Positions 52,976-63,400 are shown, counted from the first letter of the stretch. The stretch: 64,000 bases of DNA from Mesorhizobium sp. (GCA_004017535.1 SAJS01000008.1:124001-188000), one strand, 5' to 3'. Notes: a model not told the origin generated them from the sequence alone. Translations and numbers: made by a program.

Positions 52976-55030
52976 TCACCGCAGCGCCGCCGCGATGTTG
53001 CCGCCGTCGACGGTGGTCACATCCGCCGTGGTACGCTCGGCCAGCGCCTGGTGCAGGAAGGCCTGCGCCACGTCGTCGGCTGTCACTTCCTGCCCGAGCA
53101 GATTGCCGGACATATATTCCTTCTCGGACACGCCACGCGCGCCGGACCGGCTGGCGATCATGGCGTCGGTCAGGAGGCCGGAGCGGATGCGGTCGGCGTT
53201 GACCGCGTTGGAGCGGATGCCATAGGCGCCGTAATCCAACGCATATTGCCTGGACAGGAACAATGTCGCCGCCTTCGGAATGCCGTAGGCGCCGAATTTC
53301 GGGCCGGGATTGATCGCCTGCTTCGAGGTGTTGAAGAGAAGAACGCCGCCCGTGCCCTGTTCCAGCATGATGCGCACCGCGTTCTGCGCCGCCGACTGAT
53401 GCGCGAAGAAATTGAGCTCGAAGCTCTTGCGCAAAGTGGCGTCGTCGAGCTCGCCGATCCGGCCTTCCCAGGCCGCTCCCGCGTTCGAGACCAGGATGTC
53501 GACGCCGCCATAGACCGCGACCGCCTTGTCGAAGGCAGCGCGCATCTCGGCCGGCTTGGTGATGTCGGCACCGACGCCGATCGAGTTGTTGCCGGCAGCC
53601 TTGGCCGCGTCCGCGGCCTTGGCGGCGTCGAGATCGACGATGACCGCATGCGCTCCATTGGCCGCGAACAGCTTTGCCGTTGCGGCGCCTATGGCGCCGG
53701 CGCCGCCGGTGATCAGCACCACCTGGCCGGTCAGCGGCTTCGGCTTGTTGGAGGCAAGCTTGGCCTGCTCCAGCGACCAGTATTCGAGCGGAAAGAGGTC
53801 TGCCTTGGAGAGCGGATGGAAATTGCCAATCGCCTCGGCGCCGCGCACCGCCTCGATCCACATCTCGCCGACATCCGACGCGATCTTCGCATCCTTCAGC
53901 GTGCGGCCATGGCCGAACATGCCGAGACCCGGCACCAGCGTCAGGCGCGGCATCGGGTCGAGCATGGTGCGCTTGACGTCGTCCAGGGCGTCATTGGTCT
54001 CGAAATAGGCGCGGTAGTCGTTGGCGAAGGCCTCGACATGGCTCTTTATGACGGCCTTGTAGTCGCTGAGCTTGTCTGCATCGGGCGCCGGCACCGCCAT
54101 CGGCCCAGTCTTGATGCGGATCGACAGATCGGGCGTCGAGACGCCGCGGCCGGCCAACTCGGAAATATTCGCCGAGTTGATGAAATCGATGATCGCGTCC
54201 GAGGTGCGGAAGTCGCTGATCATGCGGTCGAAGCGGCCTTCGCCGCGCGCCACGGCAACCGCGCCGCGCAATGTCGGCGCGATGTCGCCAGGCTTGGCGA
54301 GCTTTGCCGGCAGCGCCGCCTTGGCTGCCCGCGGCTTGCCGTTCCTGGCGACATACTCCTCGGCGACATTCACATAATGGATCATGCGGTCATAGGCCTG
54401 CCTGGCATCGTCGCCGAAGGTGAAGATGCCGTGCTTGTCGAGGATCAGGCCTTCGACGCTCGGGTCGGCATCGAAGACTTCCGCGGCCACCTTGGCGAGG
54501 TCGAAGCCCGGCTTGATGTAGGGCACGTAACCTAGTCTGTCGCCGAACACGGTCTTGATCAGCGGCTTGCTGTCTTCCTGGTCGACGATGGCGAGGATCG
54601 CGGTCGAATGCGTGTGGTCGACGAATTTGTGCGGCAGGAAGGCGTGCAGCAGCGTTTCGACCGACGGGTTGGGGGAAGACGGATCGATCAGGTTGGAGCG
54701 CTGCAGCGCCACCATGTTCTCGTCGGAAAGCTTGTCCAGCGCGCGCGCCTTGAGCAGCGCGCCCATCTTCACCGCCGGCAGGCCTTGCGGCTCGATGACG
54801 GCCATGTCCCAGCCGCTGCCCTTGACGCACAGCACGTCCCATTCCTCGCCAAGCAGGTCGGTGGCCTTGGTCTTGCAAGACGTGTTGCCGCCGCCATGCA
54901 GCACCAGCCGCGGCTCGCCGCCGAGCAGGCGGGTCGTGTAGACGCGCAGCGCGAGGTCGCCGCCGACACCCTTCCTGGCGTAGTCGGCAACCATCTTTTC
55001 CGCGTCGGCGTCGTTCCAAAGGTTCTTCAT
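52976..55030 (-). CDS. rhaD: Bifunctional rhamnulose-1-phosphate aldolase/short-chain dehydrogenase
   Basis: This is a two-domain protein of 684 residues. Residues about 1-420 are a class II aldolase: GGGNTSCK near residue 45, the zinc-type HTH in FVDHTHSTAIL near 135, and GLILDKHGIFTFGDDA. Residues about 420-684 are an SDR: LITGGAGAIGAATAKLFAA, VSNAG and a YGIPK catalytic pair. The rhizobial protein cleaves L-rhamnulose-1-phosphate to DHAP and L-lactaldehyde and oxidises the aldehyde. The start at 55030 (MKNLWND) fits homologues; one at 55063 is also possible. No rhaI or rhaK is nearby. Confidence 0.85.
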   Translation of the reverse strand: MKNLWNDADAEKMVADYARKGVGGDLALRVYTTRLLGGEPRLVLHGGGNTSCKTKATDLLGEEWDVLCVKGSGWDMAVIEPQGLPAVKMGALLKARALDKLSDENMVALQRSNLIDPSSPNPSVETLLHAFLPHKFVDHTHSTAILAIVDQEDSKPLIKTVFGDRLGYVPYIKPGFDLAKVAAEVFDADPSVEGLILDKHGIFTFGDDARQAYDRMIHYVNVAEEYVARNGKPRAAKAALPAKLAKPGDIAPTLRGAVAVARGEGRFDRMISDFRTSDAIIDFINSANISELAGRGVSTPDLSIRIKTGPMAVPAPDADKLSDYKAVIKSHVEAFANDYRAYFETNDALDDVKRTMLDPMPRLTLVPGLGMFGHGRTLKDAKIASDVGEMWIEAVRGAEAIGNFHPLSKADLFPLEYWSLEQAKLASNKPKPLTGQVVLITGGAGAIGAATAKLFAANGAHAVIVDLDAAKAADAAKAAGNNSIGVGADITKPAEMRAAFDKAVAVYGGVDILVSNAGAAWEGRIGELDDATLRKSFELNFFAHQSAAQNAVRIMLEQGTGGVLLFNTSKQAINPGPKFGAYGIPKAATLFLSRQYALDYGAYGIRSNAVNADRIRSGLLTDAMIASRSGARGVSEKEYMSGNLLGQEVTADDVAQAFLHQALAERTTADVTTVDGGNIAAALR

Positions 55031-55112
55031 GTCGTTGCGTCCGATACTCGTCTTTTTGCTCATGAACAGAAAGCCGCGACGCCTGTATGACAGAAGCGGC
55101 GAGGGTGGTTTT

Positions 55113-56078
55113 CTAAGAGGCCTTCTTGGTTGCCGCGCCGGCGTGCGCTAGAAGTCGCTCGGCCATATGCGCGCCGATCACCAGATGCGTGCAGAGCCCG
55201 CCGGCGATGGCCGCAAGCAGCGGCTCGAACTTCGTATCTTCCTGCACCACCATCAGCCGCTTCTCGATGGCGCGCAGCGAGGCGAGCGCAGCGGAGATGA
55301 CGCGCCGGTTGTAGCTGCAGTCGAGCACCTCGCCCCTGGCGTCGATGATCTGCCCGGCAATGACGCCTGCTGCACCCTGGCTGCGCAGCGCCTCCATCTC
55401 GGCCGGCGTCAGCGCGCCGCATTTCACCAGATGGCTGTCGGCGTCGACCGCGCCGACGGAATAGAGCGCCAGATCGCAGTCGGCAATGCCGGCGAGCTGA
55501 TCGCGGATCACCGGCTCGGCGCGCAGGCTCTTTGCCAGCTCTTCCGTCGACAGCACCAGCGGAGCATAGAAATTCAGGCCCTTGGCGTTGAGCCGTCGCG
55601 CGATCTCCATCGTGCACTGGTCGGGCCGGTAGGAATAGGGCGCGCCGAGGTTGCCGCAGAGCTGCACCACGGTGACGTCCTGCAGGTCGGCAAAGGACAT
55701 GACGTCGGCGATAGTGTAGACGGTGCGGCCCCAGGCGACGCCGATGCGGTCGCCCTTCTTCACCAACTCGAGAAAGACGCTGGCGGCGAGCACCGCTATG
55801 TCGGTCGAAGGATCGGCGAGATAGGCGTTTTCCGGCGCGATCCAGACGGCGTCGAGCCCGAAGGCGTCTTCAACCTTGCGCGCCATGACATCGTCGGTGA
55901 AGAGCTGCGTCGAGGTCGAGATGTTGACGATGCCGGTCTCGCGCGCCTTGCGCAGATACATGGCGACAGAGGCGCGTGAAATGTTGAGCTGGCTCGCCAC
56001 TTCGTCCTGGCGAAGGCCATGCGCATAGTAAAGCCAGGCGGCCTTGTGGATGAGCTGTTCTGCCGGTCTGATCGCCAT
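55113..56078 (-). CDS. SorC/DeoR-type sugar-binding transcriptional regulator
   Basis: The 321-residue regulator has an N-terminal helix-turn-helix (LYYAHGLRQDEVASQLNISRASVAMYLRKA, residues about 14-45) and a large SorC sugar-binding domain (AVLAASVFLELVKKGDRIGVAWG). The ATG at 56078 follows GAGGAGG. It is upstream of the rhaD gene on the same strand, 82 bases away, and its own promoter overlaps a palindrome. Its ligand is probably a phosphorylated sugar from the RhaD pathway; whether it controls rhaD is inference. Confidence 0.88.
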   Translation of the reverse strand: MAIRPAEQLIHKAAWLYYAHGLRQDEVASQLNISRASVAMYLRKARETGIVNISTSTQLFTDDVMARKVEDAFGLDAVWIAPENAYLADPSTDIAVLAASVFLELVKKGDRIGVAWGRTVYTIADVMSFADLQDVTVVQLCGNLGAPYSYRPDQCTMEIARRLNAKGLNFYAPLVLSTEELAKSLRAEPVIRDQLAGIADCDLALYSVGAVDADSHLVKCGALTPAEMEALRSQGAAGVIAGQIIDARGEVLDCSYNRRVISAALASLRAIEKRLMVVQEDTKFEPLLAAIAGGLCTHLVIGAHMAERLLAHAGAATKKAS

Positions 56079-56092
56079 GCCGCCTCCTCGGC

Positions 56093-56124
56093 TGACATTA
56101 GTCACGGCTCTCGACAAAAGTCAA
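56093..56124 (-). promoter_or_regulatory. Promoter and operator of the SorC-type regulator
   Basis: On the minus strand TTGACT (56119-56124) and TAATGT (56095-56100) are separated by 18 bases. The -10 is embedded in TGAC-ATTA-GTCA, a four-base-arm inverted repeat at 56093-56104, as expected for autoregulation. The start codon follows about 17 bases after the -10. Confidence 0.5.
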
Positions 56125-56280
56125 ACTTGGGTGAGCGGACGCGTTTACCTGTCGGCACGGCTCGGCGCGGATCGCCGTTCTGTCAAGCGACCGGATCATA
56201 GCATTTTCAGCCATTCGGAGGGATAGCGTGACAGCGGACGTGAGGTTAGAAGGTTCGAAAAGAACTTTGGGGAGAACGGG

Positions 56281-57921
56281 ATGGCTAATCCCTACGAACA
56301 GGATCTCGACAGGAACGCCGCCAACTACCAGCCGCTGACGCCGCTCACCTACCTTGAACGCACGGCCAAGACCTATCCCGACCATGTCGCCATCATCCAT
56401 GGCCGCCAGCGCGTGACCTATCGCGAGTTCTGGCGCCGCTCGCTGAAGCTCGCCTCGGCACTTGCGAGGCACGGCATCGGCAAGGGCGACACGGTGACGG
56501 TGATGCTCTCCAACACGCCGCCGATGCTGGAAGCGCATTTTGGCGTGCCGATGACCAAGGCGGTGCTGCATTCCCTGAACACCCGTCTCGACGCCGCCAT
56601 CATCGCCTTTCAGCTCGATCATGCCGACACGAAGGTGCTGATCGTCGACCGCGAATTCTCGGGCGTGGTCAAGGACGCCCTGGCATTGGCCAAGGCCAAG
56701 CCATTGATCATCGACTATGATGATCCCGATTATGCCGCCGACGCTCCCTATCCGAAGGGTGACCGGATCGGCGTGCTCGACTATGAGGATTTCGTCGCCG
56801 CGGGCGACGAGGCGTTCGCGTGGTCGATGCCGGACGACGAATGGGACGCCATCTCGCTCAACTACACGTCCGGCACCACCGGCAACCCGAAGGGCGTCGT
56901 CTATCATCATCGTGGCGCCGCCCTGATGGCCTACACCAACACCATCCATGCCGGCATGGCGAGGCACGCGGTCTATCTGTGGACGCTGCCGATGTTCCAT
57001 TGCAACGGCTGGTGTTTCCCCTGGACGCTTGCCGTCCAGGCCGGCACGCATGTCTGCCTGCGCTGGGTGCGGGCGAAACCGATATATGACGCGATTGCCG
57101 ATCACGGCGTCACCCATCTCTGCGGCGCGCCGATCGTCATGTCGGTGCTGATCAACGCGAAGGACGAGGACAAGCGCCAGTTCCCGCAGACCGTCACCTT
57201 CAACACGGCCGCCGCGCCGCCACCGGAAGCGGTGCTGTCCGGCATGGCAGACGCCGGTTTCGCCGTCACCCATCTCTACGGCCTGACCGAGACCTACGGC
57301 CCGGCCGTCGTCAACGAATGGCACAATGAGTGGGACGCGCTGGAGAAGGGGCCGAGGACGGCGAAGAAGGCGCGCCAGGGCGTACGCTATGCCGCCCTGG
57401 AAGGGCTGACGATCATGGACCCGGAGACGATGGTCGAGACGCCGGCCGATGGCGAGACCATTGGCGAGGTGATGTTCCGCGGCAACATCGTCATGAAGGG
57501 CTATCTGAAGAACAGGAAGGCGACCGACGAGGCCTTCGTCGGCGGCTGGTTCCATTCCGGCGATCTCGGCGTCATGCACCCCGACGGCTACATCCAGCTC
57601 AAGGACCGCTCGAAGGACATCATCATCTCGGGCGGCGAGAACATCTCCTCGATCGAGGTCGAGGACGCGCTCTACAAGCATCCGTCGGTCGCCTCCTGCG
57701 GCGTGGTCGCCAGCGCCGATGAGAAGTGGGGCGAGGTGCCGGTCGCCTATGTCGAGCTGAAGCCCGGCAGGACCGCGACAGAAGCCGAGATCATAGAACA
57801 TTGCCGGGGATTGCTGGCCCGCTTCAAGGTGCCGAAAGCGGTGGTGTTCGCGGAAATCCCGAAGACCTCGACCGGCAAGATTCAGAAGTTCCGGCTGCGG
57901 GAAATGGCAAAGGGGGCGTAA
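56281..57921 (+). CDS. Acyl-CoA synthetase (AMP-dependent ligase, DmdB/AlkK-like)
   Basis: This 546-residue ligase is of the medium-chain acyl-CoA synthetase group. The P-loop is NYTSGTTGNPKGV near residues 197-209, followed by HLYGLTETYGPAV (A4), GWFHSGDLGVMH (A7) and KDRSKDIIISGGENISS (A8), with the catalytic Lys near the C-terminus in TSTGKIQKF (A10). It activates a carboxylic acid to its CoA ester via acyl-AMP. Length and motifs fit DmdB-type 3-methylmercaptopropionate ligases as well as general medium-chain enzymes. It is divergent from the SorC gene and otherwise alone. Confidence 0.9.
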   Translation: MANPYEQDLDRNAANYQPLTPLTYLERTAKTYPDHVAIIHGRQRVTYREFWRRSLKLASALARHGIGKGDTVTVMLSNTPPMLEAHFGVPMTKAVLHSLNTRLDAAIIAFQLDHADTKVLIVDREFSGVVKDALALAKAKPLIIDYDDPDYAADAPYPKGDRIGVLDYEDFVAAGDEAFAWSMPDDEWDAISLNYTSGTTGNPKGVVYHHRGAALMAYTNTIHAGMARHAVYLWTLPMFHCNGWCFPWTLAVQAGTHVCLRWVRAKPIYDAIADHGVTHLCGAPIVMSVLINAKDEDKRQFPQTVTFNTAAAPPPEAVLSGMADAGFAVTHLYGLTETYGPAVVNEWHNEWDALEKGPRTAKKARQGVRYAALEGLTIMDPETMVETPADGETIGEVMFRGNIVMKGYLKNRKATDEAFVGGWFHSGDLGVMHPDGYIQLKDRSKDIIISGGENISSIEVEDALYKHPSVASCGVVASADEKWGEVPVAYVELKPGRTATEAEIIEHCRGLLARFKVPKAVVFAEIPKTSTGKIQKFRLREMAKGA

Positions 57922-58307
57922 TTTGCCCCCACATGGCTGTGAGGTCGACAGTTTGCGCCAGCACCCGCAGCGTCGTCATCCTAGGGTGGAGCAGTCGCGA
58001 AGCGACGTCGCGGAAACCCTAGGATCCATGCCGTTACCTCGCGGCAGCACTTCGGCGGTTGAGAATAGCTTGCTGCGAATGTCGGGCGAAAATTGGCCTA
58101 ACTTCTTGATCCGCCTCGTTCTCTGGTTGATGTTCCGGCATGGATCCTAGTGTATGCGCGCGTCGCTTCGCTCCTTGCTCCGCCCTAGGATGACGACCCC
58201 ATCAGCGTCGGCTGCCAATCGCAGGCGCCGATTGAAGGCCACGCCCGCTGTCACCATCTGTCACCAATAATTATACGCGTACGTCGATTCCGCGTTGACT
58301 CCTCGCT
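57922..58307. other. Intergenic region before the TetR regulator
   Basis: No gene is visible. Most of it is the 226-base snap-back element at 57972-58197. From 58250 there is a short tandem CTGTCACCA, then an AT-richer stretch leading into a TTGACT -35 box at 58295-58300 for the tetR-type gene. Confidence 0.5.
57972..58197. repeat. MITE-like snap-back element
   Basis: The 226-base element has matching ends: GTCGTCATCCTAGGG at the left and its reverse complement at the right. Further inside, CGGAGC.../...GCTCCG and CTAGGATCCATGCCG/CGGCATGGATCCTAG also pair. It can fold into one long hairpin with a central AT-rich loop. No transposase is encoded. It is similar to intergenic repeats I remember from Mesorhizobium, and is best read as a miniature inverted-repeat element. 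Confidence 0.75.
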
Positions 58308-58361
58308 GCTTTCGTTTTACGACTGACGAAAATTGAAATTCGTCACTTATCAAACGAAAGC
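58295..58361 (+). promoter_or_regulatory. Promoter inside concentric palindromes, TetR gene
   Basis: TTGACT (58295-58300) and TACGAC (58318-58323) are 17 bases apart. Around and after the -10 lie two inverted repeats with the same centre: GCTTTCGTTT/AAACGAAAGC at 58308-58317/58352-58361, and TGACGAA/TTCGTCA at 58324-58330/58339-58345. The outer arm ends three bases before the start codon. This is the expected place for autoregulation by the TetR protein. Confidence 0.6.
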
Positions 58362-58364
58362 GCC

Positions 58365-58970
58365 ATGTCCGAAGCCGCCAACATCGTGGCAGACCCCGCC
58401 CGACAGGAGAATGTGACCCGCATTCTCGACTGCGCCGAGCGCCTGTTTCGCCACTATGGCTACGGCAAGACCAATGTCGCCGACATCGCCCGCGAGCTCG
58501 GCATGTCGCCGGCCAACATCTATCGTTTCTTTGCCTCCAAGGTCGAAATCCACCAGGCCGTCTGCGGCCGCATGCTCGGCGCCAGCTACAAGATGGCCTA
58601 CGAGATCATGCATCTGCCGGTCAGCGCGGAGGAACGGCTGCGCCGCTACATCCACGCCCAGTACAAGATGACGCTGGAGGTCATGCTCGACCAGGAGAAG
58701 GTGCATGAGATGGTCATCGTCGCGCTGGAGCGCGACTGGGGCGTCATCGACAAGCATGTCAACAGCATCCACGACCTCTTCGCCGAAGTGATCCGCGAGG
58801 GCATCGAGGCCGGCGAGTTCAGGGAACAGGACCCCGAAACGGCCTCGCGCTGCTTCGGCGCCGCCACCGTCATTCTCTGCCACCCGCAGATGGTGGCGCA
58901 GTGTCTCGCCAAGACCAATCGGGCGATGCCCGACGAACTTATCGACTACGCCATCAGAGCCTTGAAATAG
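58365..58970 (+). CDS. TetR-family transcriptional regulator
   Basis: This is a 201-residue TetR protein. The helix-turn-helix is at residues about 18-65: RILDCAERLFRHYGYGKTNVADIARELGMSPANIYRFFASK. The C-terminal ligand domain is a helical bundle and includes LERDWGVIDKHV. It lies 55 bases upstream of an RND efflux operon in the same direction, so it most likely represses that pump and itself through the palindromes before its start. Confidence 0.9.
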   Translation: MSEAANIVADPARQENVTRILDCAERLFRHYGYGKTNVADIARELGMSPANIYRFFASKVEIHQAVCGRMLGASYKMAYEIMHLPVSAEERLRRYIHAQYKMTLEVMLDQEKVHEMVIVALERDWGVIDKHVNSIHDLFAEVIREGIEAGEFREQDPETASRCFGAATVILCHPQMVAQCLAKTNRAMPDELIDYAIRALK

Positions 58971-59025
58971 CCGCCGCCCGCCGGGCGCGGTTTCGACAGA
59001 TCATCTCCAGTTCGGGAGTGCTAAG

Positions 59026-60204
59026 GTGTCTTTGTCCAGTTCCATCCTCCCCAGTTCCATTCTCCGACGACTGCCGGCCGCCGGCCTCCCAACCGCCGCC
59101 ATCGTCGCAGCAGTGCTTGGTCTTGCCGGCTGCAGTCAGGAGAAGGCAGAGGTCGTCCAGGAAGTCGTCCGGCCGGTCAAGGTGGTCGAGATCGGCGAGG
59201 CGCAGAACACCCGTCAGCTCGATTATTCCGGTTCGGTGCGCGCCCGTACCGAGATGAATCTCGGCTTCCGCATCGCCGGCAAGGTGACCGAGCGCCTGGT
59301 CGACATCGGCCAGCACGTGAATGAGGGCGACGTCCTCGCCCGCATCGATCCGGCCGATTACGAATTGTCGGTGAAGAGCGCCGCGGCCAGCCTCGACGCG
59401 GCCGAGCGCCAGGTCGAGACCGTTGACCTCGCCAGGAAGCGCGCCGAGCAGCTCTATGCCAAGAATTTCGCGCCCAAGTCGCAGCTCGACCAGGCGCGGC
59501 TGACCTACGACCAGGCCGTGGCGACCCGCGATGCCGCCCGTTCGACGCTGGCCCAGGCGCAGAACCAGGTTCAATACGCCGATCTGAAAGCCAGCAAGAA
59601 CGGCATCGTCACCGCCATCTCCGCCGATGTCGGCCAGGTGGTCGCCGCCGGCACGCCGGTGATGACCGTCGCGGTCGACGGCGAGAAGGAAGTTTCGATC
59701 GCGGTGCCGGAGATGGATATCGCCGGCTTCAAGCCGGGCAAGGAGGTCAAGGCGAGCTTCTGGTCTGACGACGGGCTCACCCTTGACGGCAAGGTCCGCG
59801 AAGTCGCCGGCAGCGCCGATCCGCAGTCGCGCACCTTCGCCGTCCGGGTCTCGCTGCCCAACGATCCGCGCGTGCTGCTCGGCATGACCGCCAATGTCCT
59901 GGCGACCGTCGGCAGCAAGGCTGAGCTCGTCTCGATCCCGCTGACCGCGATGACCGAAAAGGACGGCAAGCAGATCGTCTGGACGGTCGATCGCGGCTCC
60001 GACACGGTGCATCCGCGCCCGATCAAGGTCGCCAACTTCACCGCCGACGGCGTCACCGTGGCCGACGGCCTGAAACAGGGCGATGTCGTCGTCGCGGCAG
60101 GCACCCAGTTCATGACCGAAAACCTGAAGGTCAAGCTTTCCGGCGACGCCCAGCAATCCGCCTCGGCGGCAGAGGATGTCGCAACCACCGGCAGCCTGCA
60201 CTAA
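59026..60204 (+). CDS. RND efflux membrane fusion lipoprotein
   Basis: This 392-residue periplasmic adaptor has a lipobox LGLAGC (Cys at about residue 36), so it is lipid-anchored to the inner membrane. A biotinyl-lipoyl-like part (GFRIAGKVTERLVDIGQHVNEGDVLARID) is followed by a coiled-coil hairpin (residues about 115-190), then beta-barrel and membrane-proximal domains. It links the RND pump to an outer-membrane channel, which is not encoded nearby. Start is a GTG with GGGAG upstream. Confidence 0.9.
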   Translation: MSLSSSILPSSILRRLPAAGLPTAAIVAAVLGLAGCSQEKAEVVQEVVRPVKVVEIGEAQNTRQLDYSGSVRARTEMNLGFRIAGKVTERLVDIGQHVNEGDVLARIDPADYELSVKSAAASLDAAERQVETVDLARKRAEQLYAKNFAPKSQLDQARLTYDQAVATRDAARSTLAQAQNQVQYADLKASKNGIVTAISADVGQVVAAGTPVMTVAVDGEKEVSIAVPEMDIAGFKPGKEVKASFWSDDGLTLDGKVREVAGSADPQSRTFAVRVSLPNDPRVLLGMTANVLATVGSKAELVSIPLTAMTEKDGKQIVWTVDRGSDTVHPRPIKVANFTADGVTVADGLKQGDVVVAAGTQFMTENLKVKLSGDAQQSASAAEDVATTGSLH

Positions 60205-60453
60205 CCAGGCGCAACAGACGCCTTTCCCGCTCTCGCTGCGTCAAGCTGCGAGCCGGGGGAGGCATGGGCTCCGGGCGGCGGTCGCCCGATCGCGGGACGC
60301 GGGCATGTTGGCTCCCCCCGCGGCAGTGCCGCGTCCAGCGCGATTTGCGAGTCTCTCTCCGCTTGAGGGGTCTCGCCGCCCGGAAGCCCGACCGAGAATT
60401 CATGGGCGGCACGCCAGGCGTGCCTTGCCGATCAATTGGACTGGACTTGCGCC
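60205..60453. other. Unusually long gap inside the RND operon
   Basis: These 249 bases separate adaptor and pump, which are normally adjacent. They are GC-rich and hold short inverted segments but no frame with coding character and no clear terminator. It may be a decayed repeat inserted in the operon. Confidence 0.4.
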
Positions 60454-63400
60454 ATGACCACCACGACCGACAGCAGCACTGAAAAGCGCCCCTTCAACCT
60501 CTCGCGTTGGGCGATCGGACATCCGAGCATCGCCCGCTTCCTGTTCGGGCTGATCATCCTGGCCGGCGCGCTCGGCCTGATGCGCATGGGCCAGAAGGAG
60601 GATCCTGACTTCACCTTCCGCGTCATGGTGGTGCAGGCGATCTGGCCGGGCGCCTCGATCCAGGACATGGAGGACCAGGTCGTCAATAAGATCGAGCGCA
60701 AGCTGCAGGAAACGCCGCATCTCGATTTCGTGCGCTCCTACACCCGCGCCGGCAGCGCCATCATCACGCTGCAGGTGAAAGGCGACACCAATGCCGAGGA
60801 GGTGAAGGACGCCTTCTACCAGGTGCGCAAGAAGGTCGGCGATATTTCCAACGAATTGCCGCAAGGTCTGCTCGGTCCCTACTTCAATGACGAGTTCGGC
60901 GACACCTTCATCACGCTGCATTCGATCAGCGGCGACGGCTTCACCTATCCGGAGCTGAAGAAGTTCGCCATCCAGGCACGCGATATGCTGCTGACGACGC
61001 CCGGTGTGGAAAAGGCCGTCATCATCGGCGACCAGCCGGAGAAGATCTATATCGACGTCTCCTCCAAGGCGCTGGCCCAGCGCGGCCTGACCATCCTCGA
61101 CCTGCAGAACGCCGTTAAAGGGCAGAACGCTGTCGATCCCGCAGGCTCGGTCGACACCGGCCTGCGCTCGGTGCGCATCTCGGTCGAAGGCGACGTCACC
61201 AAGGCCGCGGACATCCGCGAGCTGAGGCTGCGCTCCGGCAACCAGGTGACGCGCCTCGGCGACATCGCCACCGTCTCTTCCGGCCTCGAAGACCCTTATG
61301 AGCGCAAATACCGCTTCAACGGCCATGAGAGCGTCCAGGTCGGCGTCGTCATGGCCAAGGGTTTCAACGTCAGGGACGTCGGCAAGGATGTCGAGGCGAC
61401 CTACCAGCGCTTCGAGGCAGGGCTCCCCTACGGCGTTTCGGTCGACCAGATCTCCGACCAGCCGGAGGTGGTGAAGGACGCGGTAAGCGAGTTCATGGAA
61501 GCGCTCGGCGAGGCGCTGCTCATCGTGCTCGCCGTCTCGCTGCTGTCGATCGGCTGGCGCTCGGGCCTGGTGATCGCCATAGCCATCCCGCTGGTCTTGG
61601 CCGCCACTTTCGCCATCATGTACGAGATCGGGATCGACCTGCAGCGCATCTCGCTCGGCGCGCTGATCATCGCGCTCGGCCTTTTGGTCGACGACGCCAT
61701 GATCGTCGTCGAGATGATGGAGCGAAAGCTCGAGGAAGGGCTGGTCAAGATCGAGGCAGCGAGCTTCGCCTATACCTCGACCGCCTTCCCGATGCTTACC
61801 GGCACGCTGATAACCACGGCAGGCTTCATCCCGGTCGGCTTCGCCGCCTCGACAGCCGGCGAATATGTACGCACGCTCTTCTATGTCGTCGGCATCGCGC
61901 TCGTCGTGTCGTGGTTCGTCGCGGTCTATTTCACGCCGTGGCTGGGCTACATGATCCTCAAGCAGCGAAAGCATGCCGGTACGCACCACGATGTCTTCGA
62001 CACCGGCTTCTACCGCCGCCTTCGCGCGACCGTCACCTGGGCGGTGCGCCACCGCATCATCGTTCTGGTCATGACGCTTGTCACCTTCGCCACCAGCCTG
62101 TGGGCCTTCCAGTTCATCCCGCAGAACTTCTTCCCGCAGTCGTCGCGCCCTGAAATCCTTGTCGATCTCTGGCTGCCGGAAGGCACCTCGATCAAGGAGG
62201 TCGAGAACCAGGCCAAGGCGCTCGAAGCCAGGATGATGGACGATCCCGACAAGCGCTTCATCGCCACCTATATTGGCGAAGGCGCCCCGCGCTTCTTCCT
62301 GCCGCTCGACCAGCAGCTCAGGAATCCCAACTTCGCCCAGCTCCTGGTGATGGCCAAGGACGAGCCGGCGCGCGAGCGGCTGATCGTCAAGATGCGTGGC
62401 ATCCTCGCCAAGGACTTCCCCTCGATCCGCGGCAAGGTCGACCGCCTGTTCCTTGGACCGCCGACCGGTTGGCCGGTGCAGATGCGCGTCATGGGTCCGG
62501 ACCGCAAGGAGGTGCGCCGCATCGCCGATGAGGTGAAGGCGAAGTTCCAGGCCAATCCGCTGCTCGGCGCCATCCATGACGACTGGCTGGAGCCGGTGCC
62601 GGCGATGAAGTTGGTGATCGACCAGGATCGCGCTCGCGCCCTTGGCGTGACCTCGCAGCGCATCCGTCAGATGCTGCAGGCCACCATGTCCGGCGCGCCG
62701 CTCGACGACTTCCGCGATGGCGAGGAGACGGTCTCGATCGTCGCCCGCGAGCCAGATGCGACCCGCCACCTGCTGTCCTCGGTCGACTCGGTCTACATCC
62801 CGACAGATTTCGGCGGCTCGGTGCCGCTCTCGCAGGTGGCCAAGGTCGTGCCCGTCATGGAGCAGGGCATCGAGTGGCGTCGCGACCGCCTGCCGACGAT
62901 CAGCGTGCGCGCCACGCTGCCTGACGGCGTGCAGTCGAACGACGTCGTCACCAAGATGTACAACGACATGAAGGACCTGCGCGCCGGCCTTGCGCCCGGC
63001 TACAAGATCGAGATCCAGGGCGGCGCCGAGGATTCGGCCGAGAGCCAGGCTTCGATCGCCGCCAAGGCGCCGATCATGCTCGCCATCATCGTCGTGCTGC
63101 TGATGGTCCAGCTGCAGCATTTCGGCAAGTCGATGCTGGTGCTGGCCACCGGTCCCCTGGGCATCATCGGCGCCGCGGCGGCACTTCTGATCAGCGGCGC
63201 GCCCTTCGGCTTCGTCGCCATCCTCGGCGTCATCGCGCTGCTCGGCATCATCATGCGCAACTCGATCATCCTGGTCGACCAGATCGATCAGGATATCGCG
63301 GCCGGCATGGATCGATCGGAGGCGATCGTGGGTGCTGCCGTGCGCCGCTTCCGGCCGATCATGCTGACCGCGCTCACTGCCGTGCTGGCGCTGATCCCGA

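Noticed and set aside
60400-63120. 906-codon open frame antisense to the RND pump
   Set aside because: It mirrors the GC-rich third positions of the pump gene, has low-complexity Asp/Arg/His-rich composition and no domain.
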